Assembly (NCBI RefSeq): GCF_040436315.1 | Contig: NZ_AP031572.1 | Location: 2,480,001 to 2,544,000 of the forward strand | DNA: 64,000 nucleotides | Direction: 5' to 3' | Source of the DNA: Synechocystis sp. LKSZ1 | Lineage (GTDB): Bacteria > Cyanobacteriota > Cyanobacteriia > Cyanobacteriales > Microcystaceae | In this document: piece by piece, positions 1 to 8,160 of the stretch | Numbering within the stretch: position 1 is the first letter of the stretch | Layout of the letters: the number at the start of each line of letters is the position of its first letter | Made by a program: the position numbers and the translations under genes | Notes under the pieces: model-generated | Databases searched by the model: none | Seen by the model: only the letters and a program-made list of their open reading frames with translations | Told to the model about the DNA's origin: nothing

Positions 1-54
1 GATGCTGACAAAACCATCCACACTGGTCGCAATATAGGCTGTTGTTTTAATCAT
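1..54 (-). CDS. RibD C-terminal/dihydrofolate-reductase-like protein, N-terminal fragment
   Basis: Only the first 18 codons lie in the window, and the gene runs off the left edge. The translation starts MIKTTAYIATSVDGFVSI. The pattern of a short beta strand followed by 'ATSxDGF' is typical of the start of RibD_C/DHFR-like NADPH-dependent reductases, where the Ser-x-Asp-Gly turn lies near the cofactor site. A purine-rich stretch (GAGACAAG) sits directly upstream of the ATG. It is divergent from the gene at 225. The family call rests on a short fragment and on general family knowledge; the substrate cannot be stated. Confidence 0.55.
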   Translation of the reverse strand, partial: MIKTTAYIATSVDGFVSI

Positions 55-224
55 CTTGTCTCTGGAATGTCAATTATTCTTGATACGCTTCCCATGGCCA
101 GGATTAGAAATCGTTAAGATAGAATACTAACTACTTGCTCCCACCTTCTTCTCCTGCTGACGTTGTCTGCTATTGATGCATCTCAATCTCAGACCGTATT
201 TCTGCCCTATTTCGCCATCATTTT

Positions 225-512
225 ATGATAGAAGCTACAGCAAGTCCCTCCGCGAGTTCCTCAGAAGAATCCCTACTATCGGGGGAAGAACGGGTCACCC
301 AAATTCGGCATCTAATCGAAACCCTGCGTGTTGCCGATGAGGTTGCAAGTAAAGGCTATCTGATTACCAGTTCAGAATTAGCAGATTTAATGGATATTAA
401 TGCCAGTGCGGTCACGAGTCGGGGCGACCATTGGTCTTGGCGCAATTGGGTGGTTTCCCGAGTCCGGCGGGAGGGCAATCAAATCCTTTGGCAATTAGAG
501 CGTGTTGATTAG
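225..512 (+). CDS. Small conserved cyanobacterial protein with helix-turn-helix-like region
   Basis: A 95-residue protein starting at ATG 225. Residues 1-25 are Ser/Ala/Glu-rich and probably disordered. Residues 25-95 look helical, with a segment (SELADLMDINASAVTSRG, about 50-67) that resembles a helix-turn-helix followed by a Trp-rich wing. I do not recognise a named family. The stop is 9 bp before the ABC ATPase at 522, so the two are probably cotranscribed. A role as a small DNA-binding or adaptor protein is only a guess from the helical pattern. Confidence 0.6.
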   Translation: MIEATASPSASSSEESLLSGEERVTQIRHLIETLRVADEVASKGYLITSSELADLMDINASAVTSRGDHWSWRNWVVSRVRREGNQILWQLERVD

Positions 513-521
513 GGCCAAGCG

Positions 522-1304
522 ATGGTTGAACCCTTAATCCAACTCCAGGGGGTTTCCAAATCCTTTGGGGAGCGCCGAGTTCTAGACCAGATTGACCTGG
601 CTATTTATCCTGGAGAGGCCCTGGTGATTATTGGCCCCTCTGGGACGGGAAAATCGACGATTCTCCGCATTATTGCTGGGCTTTTACCCCCCGATTCCGG
701 CCAAGTATTAATCAAAAATCAAGTTCGACAGGGCCTGGTAGAAGATGGAGAAGATTTAATTCGCATTGCCTTGGTCTTTCAGCAATCGGCACTGTTTGAT
801 TCCCTCACCGTCGAAGAAAATGTGGGGTTTTTTCTCCATGAGCATTCCCAATTACCCCGAGAGACGATTCGCAGTCTAGTGGAAGAAAAATTGGCCCTAG
901 TTGGCCTCCAGGGTATTGCTGACGATTATCCAGCCCAGCTATCGGGAGGGATGCGAAAACGGGTCAGCTTCGCCCGGGCCATCATGTCCAACCCCAGTAA
1001 TCCCAAGGACAATCCAGAAATTATTCTCTACGACGAACCAACGGCGGGCCTAGATCCCATTGCGTCAACGGTGATCGAAGACCTGGTGCGCCATCTCCAG
1101 CAGGCCCCCCAGGGTTGTGGCACCTACGTCATGGTCAGTCACCAGGAAAGTACGATTCGCCGGACTGCCGACCGCGTTGTTTTTTTGTACGACGGCAAAA
1201 TTCAGTGGCAGGGCCTGGCGAAGGAGATTGAAACCACAAGCCATCCCATGGTGCGTCAATTCTTTGCCGCTAGGACGGATGGGCCAATTCACGTTTTAGA
1301 TTAA
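522..1304 (+). CDS. Mla/MKL-type ABC transporter ATP-binding protein (lipid transport)
   Basis: A 260-residue ABC ATPase. Visible motifs are Walker A GPSGTGKST (38-46), Q-loop Gln87/88 in VFQQSALFD, signature LSGGMRKR (140-147), Walker B ILYDEP (168-173) and H-loop His207. The sequence after the Q-loop (SALFDSLTVEENVGF) and the 'GGMRKR' signature are typical of the MlaF/TGD3 group, which powers retrograde phospholipid transport between membranes with an MlaE permease and an MCE-domain protein. Neither partner gene is in the window, so the complex must be encoded elsewhere. Its stop codon overlaps that of the converging larE gene in a shared TTAA. Confidence 0.88.
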   Translation: MVEPLIQLQGVSKSFGERRVLDQIDLAIYPGEALVIIGPSGTGKSTILRIIAGLLPPDSGQVLIKNQVRQGLVEDGEDLIRIALVFQQSALFDSLTVEENVGFFLHEHSQLPRETIRSLVEEKLALVGLQGIADDYPAQLSGGMRKRVSFARAIMSNPSNPKDNPEIILYDEPTAGLDPIASTVIEDLVRHLQQAPQGCGTYVMVSHQESTIRRTADRVVFLYDGKIQWQGLAKEIETTSHPMVRQFFAARTDGPIHVLD

Positions 1305-2116
1305 GGTTTAACTGCCGTCAGGGCGCGATTGAGTTTACCACTGGCGTATCCTTCCAGATCGAGGGTGACATACACAAAACCAAGATCTTGAAAGGTCTGC
1401 ACCACTTCCGCTAGGGGAACATTGGCCACAAAGGCCTGAATGTCTTCTGGAGATAATTCAATACGAGCCGTGTCTTTTTCGGAACGCACCCGCAGATTTT
1501 GGTAGCCCCATTGGCGTAGGTAAATTTCGGCCCGACCAACCCGGCGGAGTTTTTCCACGGTAATTGCTTCACCGTAGGGAAAGCGGGAGCTAAGACAGGG
1601 CTGGGCCGGTTTATTCCACCAAGGCAGGCCTAACTGCTGGGACAGTTGCCGCACCTCCCATTTACTCAGGCCCACTTCGGCTAAAGGAGAACGGGCCCCC
1701 CGCTCCTGGGCCGCCTGGATACCTGGCCGATAGTCCTGGAGATCGTCTCCATTCACGCCATCCACCACGTAGGGATAACCCCGGTCCAGGGCCAGGGGTT
1801 TGAGGGTGTTGTGGAGTTCACTTTTGCAAAAATAACAGCGATTTTCGGGATTGGCGGTGTAGTTGGGATTCTCCATTTCCCGCGTTACCACCAGTTCATG
1901 GCGAATGCCGATCCACCGGGCCTGATCCTCCGCCTCCACTAATTCCTCCGGCAGAAGAGAGGGGGAAACCGCTGTGACTGCCAGGGCCTGGTCGCCCAGA
2001 ACATCCTGGGCAATTTTAGCCACCAGGGCACTATCCACCCCGCCGGAGTAGGCAATCAGGGCCCGTTCCATGGTTTGGAAGATCTGCTGTAGCTGCTGTA
2101 ACTTCGTTGACAACAT
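1301..2116 (-). CDS. larE: LarE-type ATP-dependent sacrificial sulfur transferase
   Basis: A 271-residue PP-loop protein. SGGVDS (24-29) is the pyrophosphate-binding loop that adenylates the substrate. CYFCK (94-98) and PCLSSRFPYG with Cys174 match LarE. In the family, that Cys donates its own sulfur when the nickel-pincer cofactor of lactate racemase is made. It is the last gene of a minus-strand run and starts 3 bp after the spoIID stop. No larB, larC or larA is in the window, so the acceptor substrate is unknown. Some LarE homologues may serve other sulfur transfers. The family assignment is firm, the pathway is not. Confidence 0.85.
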   Translation of the reverse strand: MLSTKLQQLQQIFQTMERALIAYSGGVDSALVAKIAQDVLGDQALAVTAVSPSLLPEELVEAEDQARWIGIRHELVVTREMENPNYTANPENRCYFCKSELHNTLKPLALDRGYPYVVDGVNGDDLQDYRPGIQAAQERGARSPLAEVGLSKWEVRQLSQQLGLPWWNKPAQPCLSSRFPYGEAITVEKLRRVGRAEIYLRQWGYQNLRVRSEKDTARIELSPEDIQAFVANVPLAEVVQTFQDLGFVYVTLDLEGYASGKLNRALTAVKP

Positions 2117-2119
2117 AAG

Positions 2120-3733
2120 TTAGGGGGAGTCTTGCCAGAAAACCAGACGGGGGTTAAGGGATTGGATTTTGGTACCCGGGTAATAAAATTCCAGAATTTT
2201 TTCCGCCGACCAGCCCAACTGGGCTAAGCGATAGGAACCAAACTGACTCATGCCTACCCCATGGCCCAGGCCGCCGCCAACAAAGGTAAAACCCAGGAGT
2301 TGTTTTTCGTTGTTGTAGTTGGGCTCTAGGTAAAACAAGGTACTCCGGGGAGGGCCAAAGGCGCTACGGGCCTCGTTTTTAGCCAGTTCCACTGGGCCTC
2401 GATCCGTTTCTACCGTCAACAACAATACCCTGCCTGAGGGAGAACGACGGGTGACCTGCATGTTTTGAATGGTTGTGAAGTTGGCCAGGGGATGTTTGCG
2501 TTTGGCCAGATAGTCCTTGAGATCCTGGGTCAATTCCTTCAGAGAAGCCGTATAACGCCAGCGAAACACCTTCCGCCCCGTTTCATTAAAACCCTCCTGC
2601 AAACTCATAAACTTACGAAAGGCACTTTCCTGCTCTAGGCTGTTCTGGGCCAAATCCCAGACCTTCTGAGGAGAATCAATCAAGGCCTTGAGGTAGGGCC
2701 GGTCGGCCCCATTCCAGACATCACTAAATTTGGCGGTGACCCCGCCGGTGGTAGAGGAATAGAGGGCATCAACGAGTTCATTGTTGTAGGTTAAAACCTG
2801 GCCCTGGGTAGCGGCAATGGCCTTATCTGCTTCCGGGTTAGCATCCTTGAGTCCGTAGTAAACCTGGCAATGGGTGGTCGCACAGAGTTCGTAGTTATCG
2901 GCGGCAAAACGGCGTAGATTACGGAGGGCGTAAGTACGGGCAATAATGGTTTGAGCCCGGGCAGCGTTGGCTGGGGCGTTGTGGCCAATTTCGTGGGGAA
3001 CAACTCCCCGCAGATAAGCCTCCAAGGGGACTTGATTGACCAAGGTATAGTTGCCGTAGGCATTAGGCTGGAGAACCAAATTCCCTGGATAGAGCTGGTT
3101 TTTTTGTTGGCCTTCGGTCACTTGAATTTGATTTTTGCTGGCGCTAACCGTCAGGCTGTTAGTGGGATATTTTTGCCCGTTCAACACTAGGATAGCTTGG
3201 GGTTTAGCGCTTACCATCCGGCTTGCAAGATAGGGAAAGTCATAACCTTGACTGCGGAGACTGGCCAGTAACCAGCGGCGGACACCGGCACTGCCGTAGG
3301 TACTGCGCTTGGCCCAAACCTGCCAGCGTTCTGGCTGGGTCACTTCCACTTCAATACCCTTAGCTCGCCATTGCTTGGCATTATCTTCAGCGGTTTCAAA
3401 GGTAGCATGGTCGCTGAGCACCAGGTATTCTTGTAAACTCGGCTGGGATAGGCCCTGGCGATTGATGGTAATTGTGGCCTGTTTCCCTTCTAGGGTTTGG
3501 GTTTGGCCTGCTAGATTGACCAGAGTAAAGGTCAAAGTATCATTACCCGTGCCGCTCAAGCTGAGTTGGTCACGGTCTTCATTGCCAAACTGTTGGACAA
3601 TGCCGACTTTCAGGGTAATATCCTTGGACTGTACGGGAACGCTCGCTAGAGTTCCTAGGCTTAACAGACAGCCCAGGCTACCCAGGCAGAAAAGACGGGA
3701 GGGCAGGAACAATGATGGCCAACGCATACGCAA
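2120..3733 (-). CDS. SpoIID/LytB domain protein, exported
   Basis: A 537-residue protein. The N-terminus has Arg residues followed by a hydrophobic stretch (about 11-34), a likely signal peptide. The SpoIID/LytB domain covers about residues 225-510, with VPLEAYLRGVVPHEIG near 235 and a C-terminal GHGVGMSQFG motif typical of the family. In Bacillus, SpoIID is a lytic transglycosylase acting on denuded peptidoglycan, and LytB enhances amidase activity. Cyanobacterial homologues are usually annotated as cell-wall proteins. The start is 10 bp after the prxQ stop, and larE follows 3 bp after this stop, so it lies inside a likely operon. Confidence 0.85.
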   Translation of the reverse strand: MRMRWPSLFLPSRLFCLGSLGCLLSLGTLASVPVQSKDITLKVGIVQQFGNEDRDQLSLSGTGNDTLTFTLVNLAGQTQTLEGKQATITINRQGLSQPSLQEYLVLSDHATFETAEDNAKQWRAKGIEVEVTQPERWQVWAKRSTYGSAGVRRWLLASLRSQGYDFPYLASRMVSAKPQAILVLNGQKYPTNSLTVSASKNQIQVTEGQQKNQLYPGNLVLQPNAYGNYTLVNQVPLEAYLRGVVPHEIGHNAPANAARAQTIIARTYALRNLRRFAADNYELCATTHCQVYYGLKDANPEADKAIAATQGQVLTYNNELVDALYSSTTGGVTAKFSDVWNGADRPYLKALIDSPQKVWDLAQNSLEQESAFRKFMSLQEGFNETGRKVFRWRYTASLKELTQDLKDYLAKRKHPLANFTTIQNMQVTRRSPSGRVLLLTVETDRGPVELAKNEARSAFGPPRSTLFYLEPNYNNEKQLLGFTFVGGGLGHGVGMSQFGSYRLAQLGWSAEKILEFYYPGTKIQSLNPRLVFWQDSP

Positions 3734-3743
3734 CTTTTTAGCT

Positions 3744-4214
3744 TCAACCCATAAGACGGTGTACTTGAGTCCAGACGTCTTCTCCGTGGCCCTTGACCTT
3801 CACCTTGGGCCAACAGTAGATGATTTTTCCCTGGGCATCAATCAGGAAGGTAGAGCGGAGAATGCCCCAATATTCTTTGCCCATAAATTTCTTCAGGCCC
3901 CAGGCCCCATAAGCCTCGGCAATGGTGTGGTCGGGATCACTAAGGAGGGGAATGGTTAACTGATATTTCGTGATAAATTTGTCGTGGGATTGGGGCGAGT
4001 CGGGACTAACCCCTAAAATTTTAACGCCCAGGGCCGCAAAGTCTGGGGCCAGCTTGCTAAAGGTGACCGCCTCCGTTGTACAACCAGGGGTATTATCCTT
4101 GGGATAAAAATAGAGAATGAGGCCAGAACCCGCAAAATCTTGCCAACTGAGGGGTTGACCCCGATGGTCTAGACCTGAAAAGGGGGGCGCTGGGTCGCCA
4201 ATCTGTAAAGGCAT
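3744..4214 (-). CDS. prxQ: Peroxiredoxin Q/BCP family thiol peroxidase
   Basis: 156 residues from ATG 4214; a TTG at 4223 would add three residues and overlap the upstream stop. The motif PKDNTPGCTTEA contains the peroxidatic Cys (Cys45 from this ATG), with the Thr and Pro of the PxxxTxxC motif. Most PrxQ proteins have a resolving Cys five residues later (CTxEAC); here that place is Val. The only other Cys is Cys134 near the C-terminus. The enzyme may thus be of 1-Cys type or use Cys134. It reduces H2O2 and alkyl hydroperoxides with thioredoxin in related proteins. It starts about 5 bp after the M56 peptidase stop. Confidence 0.85.
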   Translation of the reverse strand: MPLQIGDPAPPFSGLDHRGQPLSWQDFAGSGLILYFYPKDNTPGCTTEAVTFSKLAPDFAALGVKILGVSPDSPQSHDKFITKYQLTIPLLSDPDHTIAEAYGAWGLKKFMGKEYWGILRSTFLIDAQGKIIYCWPKVKVKGHGEDVWTQVHRLMG

Positions 4215-4219
4215 GGTAC

Positions 4220-5080
4220 TCAACTGAAGTGGAACGGGATGAAGGCCAAGGGAGCCAGGATGAGGATGATCCCCAACAGTAGCCAGGGTTGATAGGAGTT
4301 TGGAAAGGCAGGCGTCGTGGAGACCGGTTGGAGTAAATTTTCGATACGAACCTGAAAACGTTGTTGGTGCTGGTAAAAGGGCACGGCCCCTGTCTCCAAG
4401 ACTGGGTGAAAGGGTTGCTGTTGACTGGCCTGGGTAACGAGGAGGAGAGCTTCGGCCAGGGCCAGGGCATCGGCCTTTTCCGTTGCTTTTTGATCGGCTC
4501 TCATTTCCCGTAACAGCAGTAGTTCTTGCCAGAGGCGTTCACTATGGGGCAACCAAGCCGTCATTTGGCGGAGCCAGCCTAAGCAGAAAAAGCAAAGACC
4601 ATCCCGATAGTGGTGGTGGGCGGCCTCGTGGGCCAGAACCGCCTGCAACTGTTCTGGATTCAACCGATCAATGAGGCCTTGGCTGACAATTAAGCGAGAC
4701 CGCCAAAAACCGACCTGGGCGCTGTAGGGAAAGGCAGTTTCTAGAAGATGGATGGTCTGGCCCTGGAGTTCTGTGGGCTGTAGTGCCTGAATTTGTTGAT
4801 CTAAACTACCGATTTCCTGCCATCGTTGACCTAGGCCCCAAACGGCCCAACCCAGAAAGGCCCAGGCCAAGAGGTAACTACCGAGACTCGCAGCCCAGCC
4901 GAGCATCTCCCCCTGATAGCCCATCCAAACAATGGCCAGGGCAGTCATTAAGAGCAATAGCGGGGGACAGACAAAGCACCATAACGCCGTTGTCCAGGTT
5001 AGAGGAGTTCGTCGCCAGACTAAACTGCCCCGTAACATGAGGGCAATAGCCATGGCCAGGAGCACCATTAAGCCATGCAT
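4220..5080 (-). CDS. M56-family (BlaR1-like) membrane metallopeptidase
   Basis: 286 residues. Several hydrophobic segments (about 3-20, 33-55, 60-85 and 265-284) place it in the membrane. The zinc motif HEAAH (151-155) with a nearby glutamate-rich helix marks an M56/M48-like peptidase. BlaR1 proteins carry an extra C-terminal penicillin sensor domain that is absent here, so this is the short, sensor-less form. It is coupled to the BlaI-like repressor by a one-base overlap (TAATG), the usual repressor-protease pair. By analogy it would cleave or inactivate the repressor upon a membrane signal. What it senses is unknown; the neighbouring peroxiredoxin and wall gene suggest oxidative or envelope stress. 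Confidence 0.82.
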   Translation of the reverse strand: MHGLMVLLAMAIALMLRGSLVWRRTPLTWTTALWCFVCPPLLLLMTALAIVWMGYQGEMLGWAASLGSYLLAWAFLGWAVWGLGQRWQEIGSLDQQIQALQPTELQGQTIHLLETAFPYSAQVGFWRSRLIVSQGLIDRLNPEQLQAVLAHEAAHHHYRDGLCFFCLGWLRQMTAWLPHSERLWQELLLLREMRADQKATEKADALALAEALLLVTQASQQQPFHPVLETGAVPFYQHQQRFQVRIENLLQPVSTTPAFPNSYQPWLLLGIILILAPLAFIPFHFS

Positions 5081-5502
5081 TAGGCCCCCTCCCCGCGTTG
5101 ACGACGTAGACTTTTGAGGCGAGCCGCAATGGCTTCTAGCTGGTCGAGACTTGCCGTATCCAGACTGTCGGCAAAGGCGGTGACAACTTCAGGATTACTC
5201 ACGGCCAAAAATTGCTGGAGTTGTTCGTAGGATTGAATGGCCCGGGCCTGTTCAGCGGACACTCTAGGCACCCAGGAAAAGGCCTTACCGTCTCGTTGAC
5301 AGAGCAACCAACCCTTATTTGTTAGGCGGTTCAGCACGGTGGTGACGGAAGAATAGGCCAGTTCTCGGTCTGGATTAGCCAAAATGTTTTCGTGAATATC
5401 CTTAACCGTTGCTTTGCCCAATTGCCAGAGGATTTCTAGGATCTCTTGCTCTAGGGGGCCAAGGGACATTTGTTTTGGTCGGTAGGGGGGAGACCAGGCC
5501 AT
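5080..5502 (-). CDS. BlaI/MecI-family transcriptional repressor
   Basis: 140 residues. The N-terminal winged helix is clear: LEQEILEILWQLGKATVKDI, then SSVTTVLNRLTNKGWL (about 50-67) as the recognition helix and wing, then a helical C-terminal half for dimerisation. BlaI proteins repress their own operon and are removed by proteolysis from the paired M56 membrane protease, which is the next gene (1 bp overlap). A perfect inverted repeat AATAGGG-N7-CCCTATT lies 14-34 bp before the start codon and is a good candidate operator. A second in-frame ATG (Met12) is possible but would trim the N-terminus close to the DNA-binding domain. Confidence 0.86.
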   Translation of the reverse strand: MAWSPPYRPKQMSLGPLEQEILEILWQLGKATVKDIHENILANPDRELAYSSVTTVLNRLTNKGWLLCQRDGKAFSWVPRVSAEQARAIQSYEQLQQFLAVSNPEVVTAFADSLDTASLDQLEAIAARLKSLRRQRGEGA

Positions 5503-5515
5503 AGGAGAACTGCAA

Positions 5516-5536
5516 AATAGGGAAATTGCCCCTATT
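5516..5536. promoter_or_regulatory. Inverted repeat upstream of blaI, candidate operator
   Basis: AATAGGG and CCCTATT form a perfect 7 bp inverted repeat with a 7 bp spacer, just before the BlaI-type repressor start. Its position fits autoregulation by the repressor of the five-gene run below it. The classical BlaI box (TACA/TGTA) is not present, so binding by this protein is inference. Confidence 0.4.
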
Positions 5537-5611
5537 ATAGGCGAGAAAATTCCAGAAAAAATCCCTCCGAGCTAAGCGCGAAGGGACATTACATCGAGCA
5601 CGGGGAGGCGT

Positions 5612-6598
5612 CTAGAAATTCAACTCCGCCGCTTGGACTTTTTCAATTTGTTTCTTCTTGAGCACTAGCAGGATCTGGGCCAGCATAATCACTGCCAAGA
5701 AGACCGCCAAGAACTTAATCCGTGCCGGATTTTGCAGAACCACTTCCGTATCTTTTTGGCCAAAGCCGCCGACATTGGGGTTAGTCGTCAGAAAATCACC
5801 GGCATTAACCGCTTGGCCTTCGGTGACAATCAATTCTGCGCCAGCCGGGAGCGTCACACTTTCGGTTCCGGTTTCCGTCGTCAGGGCTAATTCGTAGCCA
5901 CCAGCGTCTAGGGCGGTAACTTGGCTAATCGTGCCGGCTTTAGGTGCCTTGAAGGCATTATTATTACTCAGTTCCCCGGTGGGATAAACTTGGCCGCGAC
6001 CCCGGTTAGCGCCGAGGTGAACCGAATACTTACCGTAGTGGATATTTTTATCCGTTTCTGGGTTGGGGGCCAGAACGGGGAAGACAATCTCTTGGTATTG
6101 CTCGCCAGGAAGGGGGCCAACAATCACCACGTTATCCAGGCCCTCACGGTAAGACTGATAGTACAGGCTACCGACCTTCTCCTTCATTTCTTCGGGAATC
6201 CGATCCGGAGGCGCAATCTTAAAGCCGTCGGGCAACATCAAAACTGCACCGACATTCAGACCGCCCTTCGAGCCATCCCCCAAAACCTGTTGGCTACTGA
6301 GATCGTAGGGAATTTTGACCACCGCTTCAAAAACGGAGTCCGGTAGAACGGCTTGGGGAATTTCAATTTCAGCGGGCTTCTGGGCCAAGTGACAGTTGGC
6401 ACAAACAATGCGTCCCGTGGCCTCCCGAGGCGTTTGGGGGGCCGTTTGCTGAGCCCAGAAGGGATAGGCTTGGGCAACTTGGGGCGTTACCAGATCGCCA
6501 AAGGCCAAAAAAGTGACGGTGGCAACGGCCAGAATCAGAGCGCGACGGAGGGCCGTTTGTCCGTTGGCCCACAGTCCCAAAACATCAGAAGTTCTCAT
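5612..6598 (-). CDS. petA: Cytochrome f (PetA), cytochrome b6f complex
   Basis: 328 residues. A signal peptide with a hydrophobic core (about 17-34) ends before YPFWAQ; Tyr45 is the mature N-terminus, whose amino group is the axial heme ligand in cytochrome f. CANCH (66-70) binds the c-type heme. A C-terminal membrane helix (about 294-314) ends in KKKQ, the stop-transfer. The length and all motifs are as usual for cyanobacteria. It follows petC by 76 bp on the same strand, the conserved cyanobacterial petCA operon. It carries electrons from the Rieske protein to plastocyanin or cytochrome c6 in the thylakoid lumen. Confidence 0.98.
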   Translation of the reverse strand: MRTSDVLGLWANGQTALRRALILAVATVTFLAFGDLVTPQVAQAYPFWAQQTAPQTPREATGRIVCANCHLAQKPAEIEIPQAVLPDSVFEAVVKIPYDLSSQQVLGDGSKGGLNVGAVLMLPDGFKIAPPDRIPEEMKEKVGSLYYQSYREGLDNVVIVGPLPGEQYQEIVFPVLAPNPETDKNIHYGKYSVHLGANRGRGQVYPTGELSNNNAFKAPKAGTISQVTALDAGGYELALTTETGTESVTLPAGAELIVTEGQAVNAGDFLTTNPNVGGFGQKDTEVVLQNPARIKFLAVFLAVIMLAQILLVLKKKQIEKVQAAELNF

Positions 6599-6674
6599 CT
6601 CTAGGTCAAATAATTAGGGTTAGCAGTGGTTGTCGAGCAAGGGGTCACAAAGACGAGACCATCATCTCCGTAGA

Positions 6675-7217
6675 CTAGGCCCACCAGGGGTCTTCATTGG
6701 TACGAAAATCTGTTTCTGTCCAGGGGCTAAAGACGAGCTTGTCGTTATCCGTTACCGTGGCATGGGCCAGGGCCAAGGACAGGGGCGCGGGCCCACGGAC
6801 GACCTTTCCTTCAGCGTTGTATTGAGAACCATGGCAGGGACACATAAACTTATTTTCGCTAGCATTCCAGGGCACAACACAGCCTAAATGGGTACAGACC
6901 GCGTTAATGCCATAGTTAGCGATAGTTTTATCTCCCTGGACAACCATGTAGGTGGGATCTCCCTTGAGTCCCTGGGCCAACGTTCTATCCCCAGCATTAT
7001 GGGAAGCCAAAAATTCACTGACAATGACATCATTACCCAGGGCATCCTTGGCCGTGACACCGCCCCCTGCACTGCCGCTAGAAGGGGGAATGAAATATTT
7101 CACCACGGGGTAGAGTGCCCCCGCAGCAACTCCTGTAATCGTCCCAAAGGTCAATAGGTTCATGAACTGACGACGCCCCAAATCGGGAACATCGGACGCA
7201 CCTGAAAGCTGAGCCAT
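6675..7217 (-). CDS. petC: Rieske iron-sulfur protein of cytochrome b6f (PetC)
   Basis: 180 residues. N-terminal GRRQFMN (twin Arg 15-16) precedes the single membrane anchor (about 21-42), as in Rieske proteins exported by the Tat route. The glycine-rich hinge GSAGGG (48-53) follows. The [2Fe-2S] ligands are in CTHLGC (Cys108, His110) and CPCHG (Cys126, His129), with the disulfide pair Cys113 and Cys128. The protein takes electrons from plastoquinol and passes them to cytochrome f. It is first in the petC-petA operon. Confidence 0.98.
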   Translation of the reverse strand: MAQLSGASDVPDLGRRQFMNLLTFGTITGVAAGALYPVVKYFIPPSSGSAGGGVTAKDALGNDVIVSEFLASHNAGDRTLAQGLKGDPTYMVVQGDKTIANYGINAVCTHLGCVVPWNASENKFMCPCHGSQYNAEGKVVRGPAPLSLALAHATVTDNDKLVFSPWTETDFRTNEDPWWA

Positions 7218-7472
7218 AATGAATCGTCTAAATTGTATATTTTTGTTAAGAAGATCTAAGATTTCTCCTAGAAAAAGACCGCTTCTGACTCCGGCCTAGG
7301 GCCTGGAGGGGATGGTCTCAAAGAGCAAAAGACAACTTGCGGAAAAAGTTACAAGTTCTTACTAGGGTATCAAAAAAAGGCAGTAGAAAACGGAGAACCT
7401 CGCCCCCTGTCGGTTGCCTAGGATTGTAGAGGGGGCTACCAAAGACTCGCGAAAATTCTCGTGAGGGGTCGG

Positions 7473-7500
7473 CTGAAACTGTGAACCATTGTGCTAGAAT
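7473..7500 (+). promoter_or_regulatory. Possible promoter for rne leader transcript
   Basis: CTGAAA (7473-7478) and TAGAAT (7495-7500) are 16 bp apart and resemble -35 and -10 boxes. Use of this start would give a 5' leader of about 650 nt before rne. Single matches of this quality occur by chance, so confidence is low. Confidence 0.25.
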
Positions 7501-7937
7501 CGGCTTGTACCGTTGGATACATCCAAGGCGCCAGCCCAGCCCAGGCTATTCAAACTCTAGGCCAGAAAATGTCTATCTCATTGAGGCAATTGAATAGCAA
7601 AATGTCTCCTTCGGTTGAGCTTTTAGCCGAAATTCGCATCTCCTTCCTGTGGTAGCACCTCACGTTGACACAAACATGAGTCGTGTACTGAGCTGAACCT
7701 TGTCTTTAGACCTCCTCAACATTGCTTTTTTTAGATATTGAGGGTCTTTCTCCCCTGCTAATTGTTGCCTTAGCTAAAAGATGCAGACAAGCCAATAAAT
7801 GCTCTGTGTTTATGCGGAATCCACTCTGCTCGGACGGACGGATAAATGCCCCTCAACCATGGTGGGGGTTTCAACGGAGCCTGCTCGCGCCTGAGGGCAA
7901 CTCAATTAAAGGGGCACTTCCCTTGGGGGTTATCCTC

Positions 7938-7969
7938 TACCAGTAGTCTACTGGTACTGTTAAAACAGT
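7938..7969 (+). promoter_or_regulatory. Two adjacent inverted repeats in rne leader
   Basis: TACCAGTAG-T-CTACTGGTA (7938-7956) is a perfect 9 bp inverted repeat around one base. It is followed directly by ACTGTT-AA-AACAGT (7956-7969 with a one-base share), a 6 bp inverted repeat. As DNA these could be repressor half-sites. As RNA the second can fold only poorly, because its loop is too short unless the end pairs open. They lie about 200 bp before the rne start codon. Confidence 0.4.
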
Positions 7970-8160
7970 GAAAATGGGCCTTGACTCCCTCGGTTTTAGC
8001 CGACCAATCCCTGCTAGAAGCTGAATAGATTGGCTCAGTGCCAGGGAACGTTCTTCCCAGCATCAGGGTTTCCGGTTTTTAGCTTTTCCTAACTCCACTG
8101 CATAGCAGAGCTTCCTGTAGAACAGAATCTGCCCTAGCGACAAACCTTTGAGGAATATTC

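Larger units (their letters stand above)
7218..8160. other. Long intergenic region between petC and rne; rne leader
   Basis: 943 bp with no convincing gene. It separates the divergent petC and rne genes. The petC side holds an AT-rich stretch (about 7220-7260) just before its ATG. On the rne side there is a possible sigma-70-like promoter (CTGAAA at 7473, 16 bp, TAGAAT at 7495), a run of seven T (7726-7732) and paired inverted repeats at 7938-7969. The rne genes of cyanobacteria and enterobacteria are known to have long 5' leaders through which RNase E limits its own mRNA, so I read most of 7500-8160 as such a leader. The transcript start is inferred, not seen. Confidence 0.5.

Noticed and set aside
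7722-7946. 74-codon reading frame in the rne leader
   Set aside because: No ribosome site, no membrane or domain pattern, and it ends in the inverted repeat; more likely untranslated leader.
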